DNA of 64,000 nt from Verrucomicrobiia bacterium. Lineage in GTDB: Bacteria; Verrucomicrobiota; Verrucomicrobiia; Palsa-1439. The stretch lies in contig DATLVI010000034.1 in the NCBI GenBank assembly GCA_035577545.1, forward strand, positions 124,001-188,000, read 5' to 3'. The notes beneath the pieces are model-generated. The model was given only the letters and a program-made list of their open reading frames with translations, searched no databases and was not told the DNA's origin. Both the position numbers and the translations under genes were made by a program. Positions 43,610 to 52,050 of the stretch are shown in pieces; the stretch's first letter is position 1, and every line of letters begins with the position of its first letter.

Positions 43610-45616
43610 TCATAAGTGCGCGACGTTCACCTGGTGAACGCGGCTGGGATTGAGCATCCCGACCAGTAAAATGCGCAAGGTGTGATAGGTTTTCACGTCA
43701 ATACGGTGGTTGGGGACAGGTCCGGCCAACGATTTTACGTTCACAATTTTGTGCGTGGCCGGGTCAAAATCCACCTCTACGACACCATCCTGGTACCGCG
43801 CAGTCGGCCGCGACTTGTCGAGCGTCAATGAATACGTTTTGCCTTCCATGCGGCCCACGATTTCCGTCAATCCGTTTCGCTTGGCGATATAGAATCCGTC
43901 GCGGGGGTTATCCAACCACGCGGCGCGGTCGGCAAAGAAGCTCGGCTTTTGGATGAACGGGCCGCCGTACTCAGGGCAGAACGTATCGCAGTTGCCGCAC
44001 TCGTTGCACCAATCGGCGAAGTTGGCGATCTGGTGTTTCTTATCGATCTTCAAGATGCCGCTGTCGGCTGATTCGAGGTGGCCAGCGTTCCATGAATAAT
44101 TCGTGAACGCGATCTCGACCGGATCGACTTCATAGTAGAAGTTCGCGTCGTTGGGACAAACCGGGATGCACTTGTCGCAATTGATGCAGTCGTAGAGCCA
44201 CAATTTTGAGTCGATTCGCTTCGGGATCGATTTGTTTTTCTCGAACGCGTAACGCTCGTCGGCCAGCGTGCGGACATTGATCGGCGTGATATTGAGGAAG
44301 CCGGCGTAGTTGACCGCCGCGTCGCGGTTTCCGCCGGTTTTCTTCGCGTGTTCCAGTGCCGCCGCCTCGTTGCCTTCACGCTTGAGGATGAAGTCATCGA
44401 TATTCGTGACGCCAAGCTTTTTCATCTCTTGCTCGAGATTCTTCAGGTACTCGAAGAGACGCCCAAAACCGCCTACCTTCAATAGATCGGAGCAGGTTGT
44501 GATCGGGACGAAACCGCACGCCACGCAATTGGCGAAGTTGTGTTTGTCGACACCCGCCGAGAAACTGATCGGGCAATCCGCGCCGTAATCCCGCCGCCAG
44601 CGCTCCACAAGCTGCAACGTGATTACGTGCAGCGGTAGCCCGCTGAGATACATGATCTCATCCTTCGGGAAGAACGTCTTGTGGTTGACAACTTCCAAGG
44701 TGTTGCTGAATTTCGTGCCGACACCAAGACCCAGTTTTTTTCCGGTTTCCTGCAGGCGGGCCATCATCTCCATGCCTTCATCGAACTTCAGGCCCGCATC
44801 GATGGCCTTTTCATTGACCTTAATGTCGGTGAACCCCATCCGTTCATGCAACAAATGGTTCAACTCGTCCAACCCCAGCATCGTCGGGTTCATTTTCACC
44901 ACGACGTCCATCCCGATTTCGGTCAGGAGGAAGTGGCAAATCTTCTCAATCTCTTCCGGAGGACAATTGTGGAACGTCGAGAGTGTGACGGTGTTGGAGA
45001 TTTGCTCAGGGTAGGGGAGGTCGCGGTATTGCTTCCAGCGATCCGGGATCTGGAGGCGCAATTTGTCGATCTGCTTCTTCGCGTTGCGCAGGCTGGCAAT
45101 GAAGTCGCGAATCGGCGGGCTCGAAATTCCCGCGAGATCGTAGCCGAGACTGAAATCGTAGATGGTTGACGTCTTGTCGAACGCGCTCGGAGGAAAATTC
45201 AACAGGTTGCTCGCCTTGAGCATCTCGATGAGCATCATTCCCGCGACGTATTCCTGGAGGGACTCCTGCAGCCGCAATTCTTGCGAGAATTCGATGTTGT
45301 AACCGACATTGGTCATGTCGATGCAGGGGCGATTGATGACCAGCTGATCGTTGATCTGCACGGTTTTGAGCTCAAGGATGCGTGAGCCGCCGAGCCAGCT
45401 CAGGACAATGTTTTGCGCCATTTGCGTTTGCGGTCCGGCGGCGGGACCGACCGGATTGGCTGCGACTTTGCCGTGGAACTTGACGCTCGTATCCAGCGTG
45501 GGATCAGGCACGTACATCTTGCGCAGCGGCAAATCGAAGATGGTCTGTTGCTTCTCGGGTTCGAGAAACATCCGCTTCACAAGGTCGGAAAAAGGAGATG
45601 GATGGAGGTCCGCCAT
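43610..45616 (-). CDS. Shortened YgfK-like iron-sulfur oxidoreductase
   Basis: 668-residue cytoplasmic protein matching the N-terminal dihydropyrimidine-dehydrogenase-like barrel of E. coli YgfK: ANPVGPAAGPQTQMAQNIVLSWLGG, ILELKTVQI, YDFSLGYDLAGI, VKMNPTMLG, and FSAGVDKHNFANCVACGFVPITTCSD. Two ferredoxin-like 4Fe-4S motifs follow: CINCDKCIPVCPNDA and CNECGNCDTFCPEYGGP. The full-length relative (about 1030 residues) has a GltD-like FAD/NAD(P) domain between barrel and Fe-S part; here the two are joined directly, with no GxGxxG motif in between. Divergent from adenine deaminase, consistent with the purine-catabolism context of ygfK. Confidence 0.85.
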   Translation of the reverse strand: MADLHPSPFSDLVKRMFLEPEKQQTIFDLPLRKMYVPDPTLDTSVKFHGKVAANPVGPAAGPQTQMAQNIVLSWLGGSRILELKTVQINDQLVINRPCIDMTNVGYNIEFSQELRLQESLQEYVAGMMLIEMLKASNLLNFPPSAFDKTSTIYDFSLGYDLAGISSPPIRDFIASLRNAKKQIDKLRLQIPDRWKQYRDLPYPEQISNTVTLSTFHNCPPEEIEKICHFLLTEIGMDVVVKMNPTMLGLDELNHLLHERMGFTDIKVNEKAIDAGLKFDEGMEMMARLQETGKKLGLGVGTKFSNTLEVVNHKTFFPKDEIMYLSGLPLHVITLQLVERWRRDYGADCPISFSAGVDKHNFANCVACGFVPITTCSDLLKVGGFGRLFEYLKNLEQEMKKLGVTNIDDFILKREGNEAAALEHAKKTGGNRDAAVNYAGFLNITPINVRTLADERYAFEKNKSIPKRIDSKLWLYDCINCDKCIPVCPNDANFYYEVDPVEIAFTNYSWNAGHLESADSGILKIDKKHQIANFADWCNECGNCDTFCPEYGGPFIQKPSFFADRAAWLDNPRDGFYIAKRNGLTEIVGRMEGKTYSLTLDKSRPTARYQDGVVEVDFDPATHKIVNVKSLAGPVPNHRIDVKTYHTLRILLVGMLNPSRVHQVNVAHL

Positions 45617-45633
45617 AGGGTCGCTTCTGTCAA

Positions 45634-45663
45634 TTGACTTTACGGTTTCTTTTGCCGTAGTCT
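45634..45663 (+). promoter_or_regulatory. Possible sigma-70 promoter for adenine deaminase
   Basis: TTGACT at 45634-45639 and TAGTCT at 45658-45663 with an 18-bp spacer, in the 61-bp gap between the divergent ygfK-like and adenine deaminase genes. The -10 match is weak, and the start codon would be only about 14 nt downstream, giving a nearly leaderless mRNA. Confidence 0.3.
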
Positions 45664-45677
45664 AGCTGAAACTTACC

Positions 45678-47387
45678 GTGAAGTTAACCCGACTGATCAA
45701 AATTGCCCGCGGAGAAGAACCCCCTGATCTCGTTATCAAGGGCGGCCAGATCGTCAATGTCCTCAGCAGCGAGGTTTATCCTGCCGATATCGCCATTTGC
45801 GGCGAAACCATTGCCGGCATTGGCGACTACAGCGGCCCGAACGAACTCGACGCACGCGGCAAGTTCATCACCCCCGGCTTTATCGATGGCCACATGCACA
45901 TCGAAAGCTCGATGGTCACGGTCTGGGAATTCGCCAAGACCGTCATGCCGCACGGCACGACCACGATCATGGCCGACCCGCATGAGTTGGCGAATGTTCT
46001 CGGCGTCGAAGGCATCGAGTATGTGCTGAAGACGGCGAAGTATCAGCCGCTCAGCGTGTACGTGATGCTGCCGTCGTGCGTGCCCGCAACGGATCTGGAA
46101 ACGAGTGGCGCGCGGTTGAAGGCGGTCGATTTGCTCCCATACCTCGACAGCCCGTGGGTGCTGGGCCTGGCGGAGATGATGAATTATCCCGGTGTCATTC
46201 ACCGCACCGAGGAAGTGTTGGAGAAACTGCGCGTTGTCGGCGGGAAGGTGGTCGATGGCCACGCGCCGCAACTCAGTGGCAAGGATTTGAATGCATACGT
46301 CGCCGCGGGCATCGGCAACGATCACGAATGCACGACCGTCGCGGAGGCGCGGGAAAAGATGCGGCTCGGAATGAGTATCGCCGTCCGCGAAGGCTCGGTG
46401 ACGCGCGACCTGCTCGCGCTGTTGCCGCTCATCAAACCGGAGAATGCCGACCGCTTTTTCTTTTGCACCGACGACCGCACACCGGCTGATTTGATGGATC
46501 GCGGCCACATTGATTCAATGGTGCGGATGGCGATCAAGGCGGGACTCGACCCCGCGCTCGCGGTCCGGCTCGCGACGATCAACGCAGCGCGGTACTTCGG
46601 CTTGCCGAAAGTCGGTGCGATTGCGCCGGGGTGGTTTGCAGATTTGAATATACTCACCGACCTCAAGGCGTGTGTGGTCGAGAAGGTCTTCAAGCGCGGT
46701 CATCTCGTGGCGGAGAAGGGTTATTTGCTTGGCAACAAGCCGATGAGTTCGATGATCGATGTGCGGAATACGGTTAAGATTCGTCCGCTTGGCGATTCCA
46801 GTTTCAACATTGCGGCGAAGAGTGGACGCGCGCGGGTCATGGAGTTGATCCCCAACCAGATCATCACGCGCCAGATTTTCGCGGAACCGAAGCGGGAGAA
46901 TGGCCACGTCGTTTCCGATACCGAGCGCGACATCCTCAAGATTGCCGTCATCGAACGGCATCACGGCACGGGGAACATCGGGCTCGGTCTGACGAAAGGC
47001 TTTGGGTTGAAATCCGGCGCCATCGCAAGCAGTGTTGGCCACGACGCGCACAACATCAACGTGGTCGGCACCAACGACGCGGACATGCGCGCGGCCGTCG
47101 AACACATTGTGAAGATGCAAGGCGGCTTCGCCGTCGCCAATCACGGTGAAATTCTTGGTTCGGTGGCGCTGCCCATCGCGGGGTTGTTGAGTAATAAGCC
47201 GCTGTCCGACGTGAAGGACGAACTCGATGCCGCCAACCACGCGACGAAGAAGCTGGGTTGCGCCGTCCCGGAGCCCTTCATGGCGCTGTCGTTCATGGCG
47301 TTGAGTGTGATACCGGAATTGAAATTAACCGACCGCGGTCTGGTGGATGTGAATCAGTTTAAGTTTGTGGATTTGTTTGAAAACTAA
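45678..47387 (+). CDS. ade: Adenine deaminase (AdeC family)
   Basis: 569-residue cytoplasmic amidohydrolase that converts adenine to hypoxanthine and ammonia, close to the normal family length. Metal-site motif GHMHIESSMVTVWEFAKTVMPHGTTTIMADPHE; further FCTDDRTPADL (catalytic Asp) and the C-terminal SVGHDAHNINVVGTNDADM typical of AdeC. GTG start at 45678; no clear Shine-Dalgarno site. Followed after 10 bp by a PLP enzyme and divergent from the ygfK-like gene, suggesting a purine/nitrogen-scavenging cluster. Confidence 0.95.
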   Translation: MKLTRLIKIARGEEPPDLVIKGGQIVNVLSSEVYPADIAICGETIAGIGDYSGPNELDARGKFITPGFIDGHMHIESSMVTVWEFAKTVMPHGTTTIMADPHELANVLGVEGIEYVLKTAKYQPLSVYVMLPSCVPATDLETSGARLKAVDLLPYLDSPWVLGLAEMMNYPGVIHRTEEVLEKLRVVGGKVVDGHAPQLSGKDLNAYVAAGIGNDHECTTVAEAREKMRLGMSIAVREGSVTRDLLALLPLIKPENADRFFFCTDDRTPADLMDRGHIDSMVRMAIKAGLDPALAVRLATINAARYFGLPKVGAIAPGWFADLNILTDLKACVVEKVFKRGHLVAEKGYLLGNKPMSSMIDVRNTVKIRPLGDSSFNIAAKSGRARVMELIPNQIITRQIFAEPKRENGHVVSDTERDILKIAVIERHHGTGNIGLGLTKGFGLKSGAIASSVGHDAHNINVVGTNDADMRAAVEHIVKMQGGFAVANHGEILGSVALPIAGLLSNKPLSDVKDELDAANHATKKLGCAVPEPFMALSFMALSVIPELKLTDRGLVDVNQFKFVDLFEN

Positions 47388-47397
47388 AGGGGAGACG

Positions 47398-48759
47398 ATG
47401 AACAGAGATTTTGTTTATGGGCCGACTTTTGCCGAGATGCGGGATCCTTCGCGGATCAAACCGGAGGTGCGCAAGCAGGCGCTGGCGCTGAAGAAGAAAG
47501 ACCCGCTGCATCCGCTGAATCTCTTCAACATCACGTGGAAGCAGGATGACCTGAGCATTCCGCATGTGGTGTTGCCGAAGGAGTTGACGGGGCTGGACGC
47601 GAATATCGTGGTGATGATCGCGCGGTTTTTCCCGACGGGCGCGCACAAGGTCGGCCCCGCGTACAGTTGCCTCATCGAGAAACAGATTGCGGGTGAACTC
47701 CAGCCCGGCCGCGACCGTCTTGTGTTTCCGTCGACGGGCAACTATGGCATCGGCGGTTCGTGGGTCGGGCCGCGCATGAATTACGAGTCGCTCATCGTGC
47801 TGCCGGCCGAGATGAGCGCGGAGCGGTTCGAGAAGATCGAATCCTACGGCGCGCAGGTCATCAAGACGCCGGGCAGCGAGAGCAACGTCAAAGAGATTTA
47901 CGACAAGGTCAACGAACTCAAGCGCGACACGAAGAATAAGATCCTCAACCAATTTGCCGAGTTTGGGAATTATCGGTTCCACTACGATGTGACCGGCCAT
48001 GCGGCGCAGGAAGTGGTGAAGGGGATCGGCAACGGCAAGGTCGCGGCATTTGTCTCGGCGATGGGGTCGGCGGGGACGATTGCGGCGGGCGATTTTCTTA
48101 AACAACAGTTTTCCGACTGCAAGATTGTCGGCTTGGAACCGGTCCAGTGCCCGACGTTGTACAACGCGGGGTTCGGCGCGCATGCCATCGAAGGCATCGG
48201 CGACAAACACGTCACCTGGATTCACAACGTGCTGAACATGGACTGGCTCATCTGCATCGACGACGAACAATGCTTGAAGGGCCTCCAGCTATTGCAGGAA
48301 GGGACCGATGTGCTCATCGCCGCTGGCGTGAAGGCGGAAGTGGCGAAGGCATTCGCGGACACGTTCGGCGTCAGCTCCATCTGCAACATCCTCGGCGCGA
48401 TCAAGACCGCGAAGACGCTCAAGCTCGGCAAGGGCCAGAACGTCGTCACCATCGCCACCGACGGTTTCGACCGTTACCCGTCCGTCATCGCGCGCCTCAA
48501 CAAGACCGTCGGCAAAATGACGAAGGACGAAGCGCAGAAGCGGTTGGACATCTTCCGCAAAGCCGACGTGAGCGACTGGGTGCAAGAAGGCACGAAGTTC
48601 CACCGTCAGCGCTGGCACAACCAGAAGTACTACACCTGGGTCGAGCAACAGGGCAAAAACGTCGATGAGTTGCGCGCGCTGGCGAAGCCCGAGTTCTGGT
48701 TGAAGGAGCAGGCGAAGACGCCGGAGATTGATAAGAAGTTGGCGAAAGCGAGGGAGTAA
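47398..48759 (+). CDS. PLP-dependent enzyme, cysteine synthase/ammonia-lyase fold
   Basis: 453-residue fold-type II PLP enzyme. PLP lysine in FFPTGAHKVGPAYSC; phosphate-binding or substrate loop PSTGNYGIGGSW; glycine loop SAMGSAGTIAAGDFL; late TIATDGFDRYP. Unlike short cysteine synthases it has an N-terminal extension and a helical C-terminal end (ALAKPEFWLKEQAKTPEIDKKLAKARE). Substrate unknown: diaminopropionate ammonia-lyase-like or beta-replacement activity are both possible. ATG at 47398 has GGGGAG six nt upstream. Probably co-transcribed with adenine deaminase. The last part is partially duplicated at 49241-49312. Confidence 0.87.
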   Translation: MNRDFVYGPTFAEMRDPSRIKPEVRKQALALKKKDPLHPLNLFNITWKQDDLSIPHVVLPKELTGLDANIVVMIARFFPTGAHKVGPAYSCLIEKQIAGELQPGRDRLVFPSTGNYGIGGSWVGPRMNYESLIVLPAEMSAERFEKIESYGAQVIKTPGSESNVKEIYDKVNELKRDTKNKILNQFAEFGNYRFHYDVTGHAAQEVVKGIGNGKVAAFVSAMGSAGTIAAGDFLKQQFSDCKIVGLEPVQCPTLYNAGFGAHAIEGIGDKHVTWIHNVLNMDWLICIDDEQCLKGLQLLQEGTDVLIAAGVKAEVAKAFADTFGVSSICNILGAIKTAKTLKLGKGQNVVTIATDGFDRYPSVIARLNKTVGKMTKDEAQKRLDIFRKADVSDWVQEGTKFHRQRWHNQKYYTWVEQQGKNVDELRALAKPEFWLKEQAKTPEIDKKLAKARE

Positions 48760-48760
48760 T

Positions 48761-49006
48761 ATGGAACACATGATTCTTGAGATCGCGAACGATTATTCCA
48801 CCATTACGCTTGACGATGGCCGTAAGTTCGCCATTAACCCCATCGATTTGTCGGCTGCGGTTGGGTGGCTTCCAACTAACTATGTCACCGTGAAACAATT
48901 TGTTTCGGGGGCGTACCGACTCACTCACGTTGACTACAATGTGTCGATTGAAGCGTCTCTCGTTCCTAACCCTAAAGACACCAAGAAAGGAAAACATGCC
49001 CGCTAA
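48761..49006 (+). CDS. DUF2442-like small protein
   Basis: 81 residues. The chain MILEIANDYSTITLDDGRKFAINPIDLSAAVGWLPTNYV resembles the DUF2442-type small fold, which often occurs beside toxin-like partners; the match is from memory and modest. Starts 1 bp after the stop of the PLP enzyme. The next small gene overlaps its 3' end by 11 nt. The pair sits between the PLP gene and a duplicated 3' piece of it. Confidence 0.5.
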   Translation: MEHMILEIANDYSTITLDDGRKFAINPIDLSAAVGWLPTNYVTVKQFVSGAYRLTHVDYNVSIEASLVPNPKDTKKGKHAR

Positions 49007-49193
49007 AGCGAAGACAACAGCAATGGTCACCAACGACAAGATTACGGAACAGGAATTCGCCGACCAGGTTGCTAAAGAGATCGCGCGCAATTACCATCCC
49101 TACAGAAATCCAAAGAAAAAATTCGAGGTTACAGTTTCTGTTAAAGAAGTGGCGCTGACGAAGGACGAAATTGGACATGGCTCCGATTACTGA
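48996..49193 (+). CDS. Small basic protein, unknown
   Basis: 65 residues, Lys-rich (MPAKAKTTAMVTNDKITEQEFADQVAKEIARNY). AAAGG lies five to seven nt before the ATG. Overlaps the preceding small gene by 11 nt, so translation is coupled. No family recognised. The overlapping pair without obvious function resembles an antitoxin- or immunity-type arrangement, but nothing in the sequence proves this. Confidence 0.45.
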   Translation: MPAKAKTTAMVTNDKITEQEFADQVAKEIARNYHPYRNPKKKFEVTVSVKEVALTKDEIGHGSDY

Positions 49194-49216
49194 TGGCGGT
49201 GTGACACGCCAGTGAA

Positions 49217-49312
49217 TCATCGGCGGAGTGTTTGCACATTGCTAAGCCCGACTTCTGGTTGAAGGAGCAGGCGAAGACCGTTAATATCGGCAAAGCGAAG
49301 GCGAGGGGCTAA
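49217..49312 (+). pseudogene. Duplicated 3' end of the PLP enzyme gene
   Basis: From 49241 the sequence GCTAAGCCCGACTTCTGGTTG onwards matches the PLP gene from 48681 in about 38 of 40 positions; it reads AKPDFWLKEQAKTVNIGKAKARG and stop. The preceding codons (AECLHI versus DELRAL) show weaker similarity. So 49217-49312 may be a relic of a tandem paralogue or the far end of a small insertion. The remaining gap up to 49483 holds nothing else I recognise. Confidence 0.7.
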
Positions 49313-49483
49313 TAATTGTGGCACGATAATCGAACGCCGGACAATTCCCTCTTGCGGGCAGAGTTGTTTTCTCTTTGGAATCTCTCCGCATGTCCGTTTT
49401 TCAAAAATTGCAGCATGCTTGTGCTGATTCCTGACATGGTGTAACATCGCGTCTGCTAAATAACCAATTGACGAGGCGCTATC

Positions 49484-50083
49484 ATGGCACAGAACCTTCC
49501 GTATCTTCCTTCATACAAGAACGTCGGCAAACTTTTCGAGAAGATCGCGACGGCGAAAACCCCTGATGCTTTTACTAATCAGTTCTTATATGAAACACTC
49601 GGTTTGAAGAGTGCTGGTGACCGTCCGCTAATCAATCTTCTCAAAACGCTCGGCTTTGTCGACGGATCGGGCAAACCAACGCAATCGTATTCATTGCTAA
49701 AAAATCCTTCGGCAGCGAAGCTGGCCATAGCGCAGGCAGTGCGTAAGGCGTACGAGCCGCTGTTTGCTGCCAACGAGAAGGCGTACGAGGTCACTGGCAC
49801 CGATCTTAAGGGGCTCATCTCGCAGGTTGCCGGCACGGACGAGAATCTTACGAGCAAGATTGCTGGCACATTCAGCACCTTGGCTAAGCTGGGAAACTTT
49901 GTAGGCGTCCAACCTGAAAAAGAAGAGCCGGACGAGAAGAAAAGGAAGGACGAGGATAAATCTTCTGGTGCGGGACAGTTACGTAGCGAGTTTCACTACA
50001 ACATTCAAATCCATTTGCCCTCGAACGCAAGCGAGGAGACCTACCTCAGTATTTTCAGCGCTTTCAGAAAGGTCTTCAAATAG
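49484..50083 (+). CDS. DUF5343-like protein (first gene of a HEPN pair)
   Basis: 199-residue cytoplasmic protein. LPYLPSYKNVGKLFEKIATAKTPDAFTNQFLYETLGLKSAGDRPLINLLKTLGFVDGSGKPTQSY resembles a winged-helix DUF5343 domain. A charged linker follows (EKEEPDEKKRKDEDK), then a C-terminal beta-strand part (FHYNIQIHLPSNASEETYLSIFSAFRKVF) of the type used for oligomerisation in related regulators. Three base pairs separate it from the HEPN gene. It is predicted as the antitoxin or sensor component of the pair; that is inference from the arrangement. Confidence 0.7.
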   Translation: MAQNLPYLPSYKNVGKLFEKIATAKTPDAFTNQFLYETLGLKSAGDRPLINLLKTLGFVDGSGKPTQSYSLLKNPSAAKLAIAQAVRKAYEPLFAANEKAYEVTGTDLKGLISQVAGTDENLTSKIAGTFSTLAKLGNFVGVQPEKEEPDEKKRKDEDKSSGAGQLRSEFHYNIQIHLPSNASEETYLSIFSAFRKVFK

Positions 50084-50086
50084 ATC

Positions 50087-50650
50087 ATGGATGACACGCG
50101 ACTTGCGCTTTTCATAATGTTAGGCCAAGAGGCGGAAAGGCAGGTGCTGGAGCATCCCTCCGTCGTGCCGCCTGAATCCCTTCTGATCTCACACTCGTAC
50201 GATTTGGCAACTGTGTTGCCAGAGGAGGTCAGGCGGGCGTCTAGCGCAGCATTGGTTTATAAGCTCTTCTTTGTCTTCGAGAATTTTCTACGTGAACTGG
50301 TTTTTGACGTTCTTTCGGAAAAGGACAAGGTGAATTGGTGGGGCAACGTCCCTAAACACATCCAAGATGATGTTGAGTATCTTGAGAAGACCGAAGAGAC
50401 GAAAGCATGGATGAGTTTGGGATCGCGCGACAAGCTATCGCTTACGACCTATTCACAATTGCTGGCCATAATTGACGAATGCTGGAAAAGCGGTTTCGAA
50501 GCCGTGATCCGTGACAAATCTCTTGTTCAATCAGCCCGTCACGTCGCTCATCTTCGCAATGCCATCTGTCACATGACGGACATCCCACCTGAGGAAACTG
50601 AGCGGATCAGGCAAGTGATTCGTGATTGGTTCCGGATGGTGTCCCCATAG
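50087..50650 (+). CDS. HEPN domain protein (Swt1-like), candidate RNase
   Basis: 187-residue all-helical protein. YKLFFVFENFLRELVFDVLSEKDKVNWWGNVPKHIQ is the typical start of a Swt1-type HEPN domain; the catalytic motif R-x4-H is present as RNAICH (Arg157, His162) in VAHLRNAICHMTD. Known HEPN proteins with this motif are metal-independent ribonucleases acting in abortive infection, toxin-antitoxin and CRISPR systems. Paired with the DUF5343-like gene; an unusual Trp-Trp (VNWWG) lies in the central loop. RNase activity is predicted, not shown. Confidence 0.75.
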   Translation: MDDTRLALFIMLGQEAERQVLEHPSVVPPESLLISHSYDLATVLPEEVRRASSAALVYKLFFVFENFLRELVFDVLSEKDKVNWWGNVPKHIQDDVEYLEKTEETKAWMSLGSRDKLSLTTYSQLLAIIDECWKSGFEAVIRDKSLVQSARHVAHLRNAICHMTDIPPEETERIRQVIRDWFRMVSP

Positions 50651-50713
50651 GCGTAAGCCGAGATCCTTCTCTTCCTGAGCATAGAGTATCCTGATTTGGC
50701 CTTGCGCAACCGG

Positions 50714-50836
50714 CGTCCCGACAGGCCGGGACGGCTGCAGTCCGGAGAACCCACCCCTTCCCCTCCGAGGAGGGGAATCCGCCTTTGCAGAGACGCAACT
50801 ACCCCTCACCCTAACCCTCTCCCCCAAGGGGAGAGG
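50714..50836. repeat. Array of three different perfect hairpins
   Basis: CGTCCCG/CGGGACG at 50714-50733, TTCCCCTCC/GGAGGGGAA at 50758-50777 (2-nt loop), and CCTCTCCCC/GGGGAGAGG at 50816-50836. The last lies within CCTCACCCTAACCCTCTCCCC, a repeat seen in very many bacterial genomes. They fill the 306-bp gap between the HEPN gene and the next gene, which contains no other feature. Confidence 0.75.
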
Positions 50837-50956
50837 CGGGGGAAGAGTCTACGGCGCTAAACCTCAAGCCTGGCGGTTTGAGAGGGGGTCGGTTTCGGTT
50901 TGCGGTGACGGGGATGTTTGTCCTAGACTGTTGCGCAGCCAACGAAAGGGATCGTT

Positions 50957-51892
50957 ATGGACACTTATGCTCCGCCGGTCACGCTTCGTCCTGCCAAGTC
51001 GCATTTGCCGGTAATTCTCTCCGGATTATCGACCACGGTGTTGACACTCATGGGCGTGTATTTGTTGGACACCAGCGGCGCTGACTTCACCATCATGGGG
51101 TGGTACGCGGATTACATCTTGCCGGTGGGAGCCTTACTTGTCGGCGCGGCGGCGGCGAGCGGTTACGGGGTGGCGTCGTGGGTGAGCGGCGTCAAGATCA
51201 CGAAATCGCTGTTGTGGATCGTGCTCGGGCTGCAACTGGCCGCTTATTTCGGCGCGCAGTACATTGAGTTTCAGCATCTACACCTGAGGTATCGGAACGG
51301 GACGCCGGTCGGGTTCTTCACGTATTTCGACTGGATGGCGCGGTCGTTTGCGTGGAGGCAGGACAATGGTCACCCGGGTAATCCAATGGGAATGTGGGGC
51401 TACGCGTTTCGCGTGCTGGAAATCATCGGCTTTTGCGGAGGCGGGGTGATCGTGCCAGCGTTGCTGCGCAAAGCGCCGTATTGCGAAGGTTGCCAGGTCT
51501 ATATGCGGAGCAAATCTCTCGGCCTGATTCCCGCCAGCGTGCCGTACCAGAAAATCAAGAAAGCCGACGTCGCCGGTCTCGCGGCGTACAAGGCGAGCCA
51601 GGAAAAGAGTTTCGCCGACGGTCAGGCGAAGGTGGCCAGTCTTTGGCAATTGGCGGCGGAGGGGAAGACGCCGCAGCTGAATTCCGAATTACAGCAACTG
51701 GCAGCCGGGAAGAAGCCGACCGCCAAGCTGCCGAATCGCATCGATATGAAGGTGGTCACCTGCCGGCATTGTTGGTCAGGTCATCTCGCGGCAACACTCC
51801 TGAGCGGACACGGCAAGCAGCAAAAGACCAAGCCGCTCGGGACCGGCCCCGTCAAACGCGACTTTGTGCAATTGATCCTGCAGCGGGCGTAG
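50957..51892 (+). CDS. Membrane protein with CxxC motifs
   Basis: 311 residues. Four hydrophobic segments in the first 170 residues (VILSGLSTTVLTLMGVYLL, YILPVGALLVGAAAASGYGVASWV, LLWIVLGLQLAAYFGAQYI, AFRVLEIIGFCGGGVIVPALL), then a soluble C-terminal half. Two CxxC pairs (YCEGCQVYM and VTCRHCWSGHL) flank a helical region and could bind zinc. The family is unknown to me. It starts at ATG 50957; upstream are the hairpin array and a short gap. Confidence 0.65.
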   Translation: MDTYAPPVTLRPAKSHLPVILSGLSTTVLTLMGVYLLDTSGADFTIMGWYADYILPVGALLVGAAAASGYGVASWVSGVKITKSLLWIVLGLQLAAYFGAQYIEFQHLHLRYRNGTPVGFFTYFDWMARSFAWRQDNGHPGNPMGMWGYAFRVLEIIGFCGGGVIVPALLRKAPYCEGCQVYMRSKSLGLIPASVPYQKIKKADVAGLAAYKASQEKSFADGQAKVASLWQLAAEGKTPQLNSELQQLAAGKKPTAKLPNRIDMKVVTCRHCWSGHLAATLLSGHGKQQKTKPLGTGPVKRDFVQLILQRA

Positions 51893-52050
51893 AGGCCCGA
51901 GACTATTGTCTATCGGTAATTGATAATTTTGCTGGACATCGTCTGCACGGGGGTGTATGGTCGGCGGGTGAATGAGAGCATTATGGATTTGGGACGAAGG
52001 ATGCGCGGAGCGGGCGGGGACACGCGGCACCACGGTCCTACCAACCCTTT

